The notes beneath the pieces are model-generated. The model saw only the letters and a list, made by a program, of their open reading frames with translations. It had not been told where the DNA came from and did no database searches. From NCBI GenBank assembly GCA_016220085.1, contig JACRIN010000043.1, positions 1-44,729 on the forward strand: a stretch of 44,729 nt of DNA, written 5' to 3'. This document shows positions 1 to 6,036 of the stretch, in pieces. Every line of letters starts with the position of its first letter. Position 1 is the first letter of the stretch. A program made the position numbers and the translations under genes. The DNA is from Planctomycetota bacterium. Its GTDB lineage: Bacteria; Planctomycetota; UBA1135; GCA-002686595.

Positions 1-116
1 CCGACGAGCCACTCGGGACCGCGAGCGGCGCAGTGCCAACCAAGTAGATCGGCCGGTCCCGACGAGCCACTCGGGACCGCGAGCGGCGCAGTGCCAACCA
101 AGTAGATCGGCCGGTC
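1..116. repeat. 58-bp tandem repeat, two copies
   Basis: Positions 1-58 and 59-116 are two identical head-to-tail copies of a 58-bp unit; the array may continue beyond the left edge. At the junction, GGTCCCGA (55-62) and TCGGGACC (71-78) form a perfect 8-bp stem, so each unit boundary is palindromic. The third boundary (from 111) diverges into the hairpin at 109-138. No spacers separate the copies and no reading frame is supported. Confidence 0.9.
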
Positions 117-138
117 CCTCCGGGTGGAGGAACCGGCC
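109..138 (-). terminator. hairpin downstream of HU
   Basis: GGCCGGT (109-115) pairs with ACCGGCC (132-138), and inside it CCTCC pairs with GGAGG around a GGGT loop. It lies just past the HU stop on the minus strand. There is no following T-tract, so it could be a Rho-type 3' end stabiliser rather than an intrinsic terminator. It fuses into the edge repeat. Confidence 0.45.
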
Positions 139-144
139 GTTGGT

Positions 145-164
145 CGGTCTCGTGGGACGAGCCG
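145..164 (-). terminator. short hairpin after the HU stop
   Basis: CTCGT (149-153) pairs with ACGAG (157-161) around GGG, extended by CGG/CCG with one bulged base. It begins two bases after the HU stop codon. With the hairpin at 109-138 it makes a double stem-loop 3' end for HU. No T-run follows. Confidence 0.35.
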
Positions 165-166
165 AG

Positions 167-436
167 CTAGACGGACTCGCGCAGAGCTTTGCCCATGCGG
201 AATCCGACACGCCTTCCGGCTTCGATCCGGATCGGTTCACCCGTGTGAGGGTTCCGTCCGACGCGGGCCTTGCGGGCCTTCACCTCGAACGTGCCGAATC
301 CGGCGATCGTCACGCAGTTGTCTTCGCGGAGGCCTTTTTGGATGCCGGCGAGCACCGTATCGACCAACCGCGAAGCCCCTAGGCGCGAAGCCCGGAGCTC
401 CTGAGCGACGTGGTCAACCAGTTGACTCTTGTTCAC
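167..436 (-). CDS. hup: HU-family nucleoid DNA-binding protein
   Basis: An 89-residue protein of the usual HU/IHF length. It begins MNKSQLVDHVAQEL like canonical HU, has the conserved GFGTFEV turn at about 47-53, and has the DNA-wrapping arm motif RNPHTGE at about 61-67. It acts as a dimer that bends and compacts DNA in the nucleoid. The start is GTG at 436; no Shine-Dalgarno precedes it, and it lies 17 bases after the stop of the Lys-rich micro-gene (454-525), so translational coupling to that gene is likely. The two genes are in different frames. The stop is TAG at 167-169, followed by two hairpins. Family assignment is secure; which HU paralogue it is cannot be told. Confidence 0.95.
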   Translation of the reverse strand: MNKSQLVDHVAQELRASRLGASRLVDTVLAGIQKGLREDNCVTIAGFGTFEVKARKARVGRNPHTGEPIRIEAGRRVGFRMGKALRESV

Positions 437-453
437 CGCGAAGCAAGCGGACT

Positions 454-525
454 TCAGGCCTTCTTGGCGCGCTTGCCCTTGCGACCAGCCTTCTTCGCCG
501 CCTTCTTCGTCTTCTTCTTAGCCAT
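454..525 (-). CDS. 23-residue Lys-rich micro-protein upstream of HU
   Basis: ATG at 525 opens a 23-codon frame, ending in TGA at 454-456, that encodes a peptide built almost wholly of Lys, Arg, Ala and Gly. It starts MAKKKTKKAAKK and continues with GRKGKRAKKA. A strong Shine-Dalgarno, AAGGAG, lies nine bases upstream (535-540), while HU itself has none. Composition resembles the basic tails of histone H1-like proteins and the basic extensions found on some bacterial HU proteins. It may be a separate nucleic-acid-binding peptide, a leader that couples translation into HU, or the detached tail of an ancestral tailed HU; a single frameshift would fuse the two. Translation is inferred from the ribosome site and position only. 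Confidence 0.6.
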   Translation of the reverse strand: MAKKKTKKAAKKAGRKGKRAKKA

Positions 526-916
526 GATCGGAATCTCCTTTGGACTCTGGTCCGAATCGTGGGCGCCTGTCGACGCCCGTCCACGACATCAATGCCCTCA
601 TCGGCGCAAGCGGGGCAGAGCTTGCCCACGATCTCCGAACTTTTTTCGAAGCGATGGGGCGCGAGCGAGCAGATCGCATTGCGTGCGCTGCTTCGAACGA
701 GCGTTCGAGCGCGTGGAGCGAGCGCTCGAACGACGCGCGCTCCGAGCGAACGGCGCGCGCGGATCCATGGCTCGCGCCGCATCTCGACGCGTCGACGCCG
801 TCGTTCCTAACTGCCTGGTTCGCGCGGGACTTACGCGCGCGACTCGCGGGGCTCGTCGAGTTGCGCGCACGTCGCTCGTGACGCGTGTCCACATGCATCG
901 AGCGGTGCAAACGAAA
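526..916. other. gene-free stretch between HU leader and bL28 terminator
   Basis: No reading frame here has the third-position GC bias of the neighbours. The stretch holds a perfect 11-bp inverted repeat, CGTTCGAGCGC at 702-712 and its complement at 722-732 with a nine-base loop, within a run of related GAGCG/CGCTC words. The minus-strand promoter for the micro-gene and HU should lie in 541-650, but I could not identify convincing -35 and -10 boxes. Confidence 0.5.
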
Positions 917-951
917 CCACGCGCGGAGCGACGAGTGCGCTCCGCGCGTGG
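917..951 (-). terminator. intrinsic terminator of rpmB
   Basis: A perfect 14-bp stem (917-930 with 938-951) encloses a seven-base loop. On the minus strand it is followed directly by TTTCGTTTG, a T-rich tail. It lies 45 bases past the bL28 stop codon. This is the best intrinsic terminator in the window. Confidence 0.85.
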
Positions 952-996
952 TGTGGATCGGATGTTCGCGCGAGCTCGTCGCCGCGAACTAAAAAA

Positions 997-1248
997 TCAG
1001 GCGGCCGACGCCTTCTTGCGCTTCGGCTTGACGACCTTGCCGCTCTTGATGCACCGCGTGCAGATGCGGATGCGGGTCGCTTCGCCGTCGATCTCGACGC
1101 GCAGTCGCTGCACGTTCGCCTTGAACTTGCGCAGCGTGTTGCCGGTGATGCGCAAGCCGACGCCGCCCTTTTTCTTGGGCAAGCCGCGACGAGCGATCTG
1201 AGCGCCGCTCTGGGTCTTCTTGCCGCAGATCTCGCAAACCCGTGCCAT
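997..1248 (-). CDS. rpmB: 50S ribosomal protein bL28, zinc-binding form
   Basis: The 83-residue product has the typical length of bL28. It starts MARVCEICGKKTQSG, and two CxxC pairs (C5/C8 and the ICTRC motif at about 62-66) mark the zinc-binding form of this large-subunit protein. The central GNTLRKFKANVQ segment and basic C-terminus also fit. It assembles into the 50S subunit near the exit site. A Shine-Dalgarno-like CGGAGC lies upstream of ATG 1248. It is monocistronic: promoter at 1305-1333, terminator at 917-951. No rpmG partner is visible. Confidence 0.97.
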   Translation of the reverse strand: MARVCEICGKKTQSGAQIARRGLPKKKGGVGLRITGNTLRKFKANVQRLRVEIDGEATRIRICTRCIKSGKVVKPKRKKASAA

Positions 1249-1304
1249 CCGAAATGCTCCGTTGTCTGGACTACGCCCGGGACTCCGGGCACTGAGGGGC
1301 GAGA

Positions 1305-1333
1305 AGGATAGCGGGGCGCCCCCTGGACGGCAA
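1305..1333 (-). promoter_or_regulatory. promoter of rpmB
   Basis: On the minus strand TTGCCG (1333-1328), a 17-base spacer and TATCCT (1310-1305) make a good housekeeping-type promoter. Transcription would start near 1298, giving a leader of about 50 bases that contains a short CCCGG/CCGGG stem. The -35 box is identical to the one proposed at 20209-20214. Confidence 0.6.
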
Positions 1334-1383
1334 GTCCGGGGGCACCCCGCGTTCGGATCCGCCGCACAGGCCGGGTCGGAGGC

Positions 1384-1884
1384 CTAGAACAGCTTGTCCA
1401 GGGCCGCCGCGGCGTCCTCCGAGAAGTTGTCGGAGAGCATCGGCTGCTTGGATGCCGGCCGGTTCGAGATCTCGCCGAAGACGCCTTCGAGCCGGCGCGC
1501 GGCCTCCTTGGCGTAGAAGCGGACGAGACCGAGGTTGGTGCGCTGGTCGAAGACGATCGCGAGCAACGTGCGCTCGCCGACGAGCTGGAGCTGGATCGAG
1601 TCGCGCGCTCCCTGGTGGAAGAGCACCGAGAACTCGTTCTCGCCGAGCTGGCGCGCCATCTCGCGCGTCGCCGCGAACGAGCCGGCGATCAGCGCGGACA
1701 CCGACTCCATCGATTGCGCCATCGGCTCGCCGCGGCGGGTCACCAAGTGACCGTCGCGGTCGATCAGGAACGCGGAGCGAGCGCCGGAGAGTTCGAGGAA
1801 GCCGTCGAGCTCGCCCTCGAGGCGTTCGACGTCGTCGGCGTAGAAGACGAGACGATCGTCGCGCAGCTTGGAATCGCGGGTCAT
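1384..1884 (-). CDS. roadblock/LC7-domain protein, last gene of MglA operon
   Basis: A 166-residue protein with a roadblock/LC7 fold over about residues 12-132: it reads LDGFLELSGARSAFLID, then DGHLVTRRG, then a long helix and RDSIQLQLVGERTLL. This is the pattern of MglB-type regulators, which dimerise and act on MglA GTPases as GTPase-activating or exchange factors. A 30-residue acidic tail ends in ALDKLF. ATG 1884 has the ribosome site AAGGAGC just upstream and starts 8 bases after the MglA-type gene ends, so the two are co-translated. The open frame continues upstream but there overlaps the GTPase in another frame. Regulation of the adjacent GTPase is inferred from family and linkage. Confidence 0.9.
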   Translation of the reverse strand: MTRDSKLRDDRLVFYADDVERLEGELDGFLELSGARSAFLIDRDGHLVTRRGEPMAQSMESVSALIAGSFAATREMARQLGENEFSVLFHQGARDSIQLQLVGERTLLAIVFDQRTNLGLVRFYAKEAARRLEGVFGEISNRPASKQPMLSDNFSEDAAAALDKLF

Positions 1885-1892
1885 GGCGCTCC

Positions 1893-3176
1893 TTAGACGA
1901 AGTTGAGGACGAGCCAGGTGGCGACTCCGCCGACGACGAGCGCGCCGGCGACCATCGCGAACATCATCCCCTTGCCGGAGGACTTCGCAGTCGGTGTGGG
2001 CTGCGGTTCGACGCGCGGCATCCGCGGACGGAAGCGCGTGCCCTCGAGCGGGTTCTGCGCCTTCTTCGGCGCCGAAGGTGTCGGCCGCGGAGCTTCGGGC
2101 TTCGCAAGCATCGGCGACGGCGCGTGTGCGTTGGCGTGACCGCCCGCGTGAGCGCTCGGATGCCCACTCGAATGCATGGGCGCCTGCCCGTTCGGCGCGA
2201 ATCCAGCGCGCGAGGCGAGCTGGAGACTCCCGCCCTGCGCCGGCGGTTGCCCTTGCGCGTGGAAGCCGGTCTGCACGGCGGTCTGCTGTGCCGGCGCGGT
2301 CGGAGCGTAGCCCGCCTGCACGTTCATCGGCTGCTGCTGCATCATTGGCAGCGGTTGAGCTTGCGCCCCCACCACCTGCGTGCGTGCCAACGGATCGACC
2401 ATCGGTTGCTGCGGCGGCGCGTTGTAGCCCTGCTGCGCGAAGGCGGCGGCTTGCATCGGTTGCGGTTGCGGCGCCGGAGCGCGCAACACCGGCGCGGGGG
2501 CCGCGTGCGGCATCGGCGCGGCGGGCTGCGGCGCGGCGCGCGGCGCGGCTTGCGGCGGCGTGGTGCGACCGGACGGAGCTTGCTGGCCCGACGACGTCTG
2601 GTGGATCGTCTCGAGCACGCGCGCGGCGAGCGCCTTCAACGTCGGGAACACGCCTTGACCGGTGTTCGCGATCGCTTCGTAGCAAGGCGCGTTGTGCGCG
2701 TTGAGCAGCTTGTTGAGTTCCTCGACGGACAACGCGTCCGGCAGGTCGCGCTTGTTGAACTGGATGACGTGCGGCATCGTCGCGAGCGACTTGCCGTACT
2801 CGCGCAGGTTCTCCTCGAGGTTGCGCAGCGACTCCAGATTCTCCTCGACCATGCTCGCCGAGGAGTCCGCGACGAACACGACGCCGTCGACGCCCTGCAG
2901 CACGAGCTTGCGGGTCGAGTTGTAGTAGACCTGGCCGGGCACCGTGTAGATCTGGAAGCACGTGCGCATCCCGGCGACGGTGCCCAGATCGAGCGGCATG
3001 AAGTCGAAGAACAGCGTGCGATCGCCGTCGGTGGAAATGCTGGTGAGATCACCGCGGTTTCCGGACGGGGCGCGCTGGTGGACCACCTCGAGGTTGGTGG
3101 TCTTTCCAGACATGCCGGGGCCGTAGTACACGACCTTGGCGTTGACCTGACGTTGGGCGAAGTTGATTTGGACCAT
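1893..3176 (-). CDS. MglA-type small GTPase with C-terminal membrane anchor
   Basis: The first 195 residues form a full MglA-family G domain: P-loop GPGMSGKT (19-26), TDGDRTLFFDF switch I (49-59), G3 element TVPGQ (78-82) and NKRD (141-144). MglA GTPases set cell polarity and drive gliding or pilus reversal in Myxococcus. Canonical MglA is about 195 residues and soluble. This protein has 427 residues: a linker of about 200 rich in Pro, Ala and Gln, with several AxPQP and PMxAA runs, then a hydrophobic segment at about 404-424 that ends the chain. That makes it a tail-anchored GTPase with the switch held on a long flexible tether. ATG 3176 follows the upstream roadblock stop by one base. The linker's nucleotide bias matches its neighbours, so the extension looks native. 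Confidence 0.9.
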   Translation of the reverse strand: MVQINFAQRQVNAKVVYYGPGMSGKTTNLEVVHQRAPSGNRGDLTSISTDGDRTLFFDFMPLDLGTVAGMRTCFQIYTVPGQVYYNSTRKLVLQGVDGVVFVADSSASMVEENLESLRNLEENLREYGKSLATMPHVIQFNKRDLPDALSVEELNKLLNAHNAPCYEAIANTGQGVFPTLKALAARVLETIHQTSSGQQAPSGRTTPPQAAPRAAPQPAAPMPHAAPAPVLRAPAPQPQPMQAAAFAQQGYNAPPQQPMVDPLARTQVVGAQAQPLPMMQQQPMNVQAGYAPTAPAQQTAVQTGFHAQGQPPAQGGSLQLASRAGFAPNGQAPMHSSGHPSAHAGGHANAHAPSPMLAKPEAPRPTPSAPKKAQNPLEGTRFRPRMPRVEPQPTPTAKSSGKGMMFAMVAGALVVGGVATWLVLNFV

Positions 3177-3177
3177 G

Positions 3178-3690
3178 TCAATCCTGCCCCGTTACCGCCG
3201 GGGATTCTGAGGACCTGTTATCGGCGTGCACGAACCCCGGTTCTTGATCGGAAGCGCGAGAAGGGAGCGCTCCATCGGGGGCGTTCGGAGGCGGTTCCGG
3301 CGACTCGTTGCGAGCCCCCATTCCGCGCAAGATGCGCTGCATGCGCGCGACGGCGCCCTCCATCGGGAGTCGCAGCTCGTCGGGGCTCACGCCGCGATCG
3401 CAGATCGCGACGAGCACCGCGCCCGGCACCGCGAGCATCACCAACGTGCCCCGCGCGGCGCGCAGCACGACGCGCTTCGGCGCATTCCAAGAAAGCGGCG
3501 CGACCGAGCGCGCCAGTTCGAAGAGCCAGCTCGTCGCGAGCGCCGCGAGCGAATCGGCGCTCTCGCGCGTGCCGTCCTCCGGCACTTCGGCGTGCTTGCC
3601 GCGCACGCACACGGGCACGCCGTCCGGCGCGACCAGCACCGCGAGCCGCACTCCCGGGATCTTCGACAGGGGATCGAGCACTTCGATCAT
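3178..3690 (-). CDS. roadblock/LC7-like protein
   Basis: A 170-residue protein starting MIEVLDPLSKIPGVRLAVLV, followed by APDGVPVCVRG and, after a helix, KRVVLRAARGTLVMLAVPG. This strand-helix-strand order fits the roadblock/LC7 fold of MglB-like regulators. Residues 125-170 are a polar, Pro/Ser-rich tail. Its ATG overlaps the stop of the preceding TPR-roadblock gene as ATGA (3687-3690), and its own stop lies one base before the GTPase start, so stoichiometric expression with the GTPase is likely. It is more divergent than the protein at 1384-1884, and the LC7 call rests on pattern rather than signature residues. Confidence 0.8.
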   Translation of the reverse strand: MIEVLDPLSKIPGVRLAVLVAPDGVPVCVRGKHAEVPEDGTRESADSLAALATSWLFELARSVAPLSWNAPKRVVLRAARGTLVMLAVPGAVLVAICDRGVSPDELRLPMEGAVARMQRILRGMGARNESPEPPPNAPDGALPSRASDQEPGFVHADNRSSESPAVTGQD

Positions 3691-4781
3691 GACGCTGCTT
3701 CCTCGGTGGCGACGACGACCCCGGCTAGGCCGGCGAGCTCCACGAGCCCGCGGCGGTGTCGATCCTCGGGATCCTTGTCGAGCCAGAGCGCCGCCGACGC
3801 GAGCTCGCCCGGCGTGATCAAGAGCGTGCCGAAGTCGCCTTCGACGGCGATCTCGGTCGCTTGGCCGAGCCCGAGCTTGCGAGCCGCGCCCGCGCTCTTC
3901 TGCACCACCTCGCGCACGGCGCGCGCGTGGCGCTCCGCGGTCGCGCCCTTCGGGCCTTGAACGAGCGCGGTCGCGCCTCGCACGTACACCGCGGCGTGGA
4001 CGCCTTCCTCGGCGACCATCGCCTGCAGTCGCGGCCGCACCGTGCCGTTGCTCGGCGCCGGAGAATCGGCTCGCGGCTCGTCGTCGACCAACCGGCCTTC
4101 CTTCTCGGCGAGGCGAAGCGCCTGGTCGACGTTCGGCGAGCGATCCACGCGCGTGCTGACGGCGCGGTAGCGCGCCTCGTGATTCGGATCGCCGGGCTCG
4201 ATCTCGAGCAAACGCGCGAGCACGCGCTGCGCGTCGCGCCATGCACCGATGCGCTCGTAGATCTCGAGCTCGAGCTTGTGCGTGCGCACGTCGTTCGGGA
4301 GCAGCTTCTCCGCCGCCGCGACGAGCTCCAGGGCGAGCCGTCCGTCGTCGCGCCGCTTGTCGGCGAGGAAGCGCCGCGTGCGCGCCTCGGCGCGCACGAG
4401 CTGCGCGTTGCCGTCACCGGTGTGCGAGTACCACTCCGCAGCGCAGTCCTCGGCGCGCGCAATGCGGTTCGACGCGAGCAGGATCTCGCAGAGCTCGCGG
4501 TAGATCGCCGACCGCGGCGCCTCGCGGAGCTGGCGGTAGAGCTCGCGAGTGCGGTCCTCGCGTTCGAGCTCCCGCGCGCGCTCGACCAAGCGGAGGAGCT
4601 CGGCGTTCGACGGGTAGAGCTCCAAGGCCTCCGCGCAGACGCGCTGGACTTCCTGCATCTCGCCGCGTTGGACGTGCTCCTGCGCGAGCGACAGGTAGTT
4701 CTGCACGCTCGGGCTGTCCGCGAGCTTCGAGCGACGGTCGCGCAAGCGGACCGTCGAGAAGATCTTGTCGACCAAACTCAT
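3687..4781 (-). CDS. TPR protein with C-terminal roadblock-like domain
   Basis: A 364-residue cytoplasmic protein. After MSLVDKIFSTVRL, residues about 15-235 are helical repeats of TPR type: YLSLAQEHVQRGEMQ, CAEALELYPSNAELLRL and later LLEIEPGDPNHEARY. A charged linker follows, then about 245-364 reads LQAMVAEEGVHAAVYV, GATALVQG and GTLLITPGELASAALW, a third roadblock-like module in this operon. TPRs dock partner proteins, so this may be a scaffold that presents a roadblock domain to the GTPase. Both ends overlap neighbours by ATGA (start at 4781, stop at 3687). The roadblock assignment of the C-terminus is less certain than the TPR region. Confidence 0.8.
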   Translation of the reverse strand: MSLVDKIFSTVRLRDRRSKLADSPSVQNYLSLAQEHVQRGEMQEVQRVCAEALELYPSNAELLRLVERARELEREDRTRELYRQLREAPRSAIYRELCEILLASNRIARAEDCAAEWYSHTGDGNAQLVRAEARTRRFLADKRRDDGRLALELVAAAEKLLPNDVRTHKLELEIYERIGAWRDAQRVLARLLEIEPGDPNHEARYRAVSTRVDRSPNVDQALRLAEKEGRLVDDEPRADSPAPSNGTVRPRLQAMVAEEGVHAAVYVRGATALVQGPKGATAERHARAVREVVQKSAGAARKLGLGQATEIAVEGDFGTLLITPGELASAALWLDKDPEDRHRRGLVELAGLAGVVVATEEAAS

Positions 4782-5863
4782 TTGCGAGCACCCTCGTTCT
4801 TCGCTTGCCACTCGGCGATCGCGGCGATGTTCGCTTCGACACGCGCGCGCGGCGCCCACTCCTCGGGCGCGACCTCCAGGCACTCGCGGTAGTCCGCGAG
4901 CGCGTCCTGGAAGTCGCCGTTCTCCATGTGCACGTCGCCGCGCAGGTTCGCGGAGTCGGCGTGCGCCAGCTGACGCGCGCGCTCTTCCTCGCGGACGCGC
5001 TCGGCCTCGGCTTGCTCGGACACCAGCTTCTGGATCGACACGCGCAGGTCCGCGCGCTCGCCCGACGCCTTCCACATGCCGAGCCACATCGGGAACGTGT
5101 CCATCAGCCCGTCGAGCGAGGCCAAGCGCTCGCGCAACGAGCCCAGATCCTTCACGTCGGCGGTCGGCAACGCCTCGTACGCGGTCTCGACGTGGTGTTC
5201 CCACCAGACGACGGCGCCGATGACGCTCGCTGCACAGATCGTGAGCAGCGCGCGGCGCAAGCCGCGCATCGAGCGCGCGCGCCGCTCGGCGACTTGGAAC
5301 CGCAGGTCGCGGATCATCCGCGCGATGTCGCGGCGCGAGCGATCGACCATCAGCGCTTCCTGCAGCCACGGGATCGCCTCCTGGGGCCGATCGGCGGCGA
5401 CCGCTTCGTTCGCGCGCGTCAGATAGCGCTCGAGCAAGCGATCGGACTTGCCGTTGCGACGCAGCATCGATGCGAGTTGATGACCGATGCGCTTGTCGGT
5501 CGGCATGCGCTCGGCGAGCAGCTCGAGCAACGCGTGCGCGCGGTCGAACTCGCCGCGATGCTCGAACAGCACCGCGAGACGCTTGCCCTCCTGCCCGAGC
5601 GGCACGCCGTCGTGCTCCAGCGCATCCGGGTGCGCGAGCCCGAGCACGATCAACGATTCGAGCGCCCTGAGATCGGTCGGATCCTCGCCGAGCCGCCCGA
5701 CCAGGGCCTGGATCGACTTCGAGACCTCCGCGACGTCGAACTCGGACTCCGCGCGCTCGACGTGCTCGCGAAACGAGTCGGCCGTTCGATCGCCGCCCTC
5801 GATGGGTCCGGCGAGCGCCTCCATGACGTCGTCGACCAGTTCTGTCGTCTTGGGTTCGGACAC
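4778..5863 (-). CDS. single-pass membrane TPR protein, first gene of MglA operon
   Basis: A 361-residue protein starting at GTG 5863, chosen because GGGAGGA lies five bases upstream. Residues 1-190 hold TPR-like helices, for example LAVLFEHRGEFDRAHALLELL and AIPWLQEALMVD. An Arg-rich stretch (193-204) precedes one transmembrane segment (about 204-221, ALLTICAASVIGAVVWW). The positive-inside rule puts the N-terminal TPRs in the cytoplasm and the C-terminus outside, where AELLRG-like helices and a last TPR (GDFQDALADYRECLEVAPEE, about 315-334) lie. It probably anchors the complex made by the four downstream genes. The upstream region has a hairpin with a GAAA loop near 5893-5911, but no clear promoter was found. 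Confidence 0.85.
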   Translation of the reverse strand: MSEPKTTELVDDVMEALAGPIEGGDRTADSFREHVERAESEFDVAEVSKSIQALVGRLGEDPTDLRALESLIVLGLAHPDALEHDGVPLGQEGKRLAVLFEHRGEFDRAHALLELLAERMPTDKRIGHQLASMLRRNGKSDRLLERYLTRANEAVAADRPQEAIPWLQEALMVDRSRRDIARMIRDLRFQVAERRARSMRGLRRALLTICAASVIGAVVWWEHHVETAYEALPTADVKDLGSLRERLASLDGLMDTFPMWLGMWKASGERADLRVSIQKLVSEQAEAERVREEERARQLAHADSANLRGDVHMENGDFQDALADYRECLEVAPEEWAPRARVEANIAAIAEWQAKNEGARK

Positions 5864-5981
5864 GTGATTCCTCCCCGCGGTGAGAGCTCCGCGCCGGGTC
5901 GAAAGACCGGCTCCGGCGCAAGCGGGCGTCGCGCTGTATCGGGCCCCGAACCGGCTCGACCTTGAAGCGATCCGACGAAAT

Positions 5982-6018
5982 CGCCCCCTGCAGGCCTCGT
6001 GAGGCGCCGCAGGGGGCG
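5982..6018 (-). terminator. terminator of the Ig-like lipoprotein gene
   Basis: CGCCCCCTGC (5982-5991) pairs perfectly with GCAGGGGGCG (6009-6018); inside, GCCTC (5994-5998) pairs with GAGGC (6001-6005). The hairpin begins 18 bases past the stop of the minus-strand gene at 6037. On that strand it is followed by GATTTCG, only a short T-run. Confidence 0.7.
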
Positions 6019-6036
6019 GAAAGACGTGTCGAGAGG

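Noticed and set aside
1..116. CRISPR array
   Set aside because: The two repeat copies are directly adjacent with no spacers, and no cas gene is in the window.
540..881. Plus-strand 113-codon frame starting at TTG between HU and bL28
   Set aside because: Third-position GC is clearly lower than in neighbouring genes, it overlaps the likely HU promoter region, has no ribosome site, and shows no family pattern.
1885..2961. N-terminal extension of the roadblock protein at 1384-1884
   Set aside because: The open frame continues upstream but lies inside the GTPase gene in another frame and is pure Arg/Ala-rich sequence; the ribosome site before 1884 settles the start.
5893..5911. Hairpin with GAAA loop upstream of the MglA operon as a regulatory element
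   Set aside because: The stem has a bulge and short arms and I see no conserved riboswitch or promoter arrangement around it; too little support.
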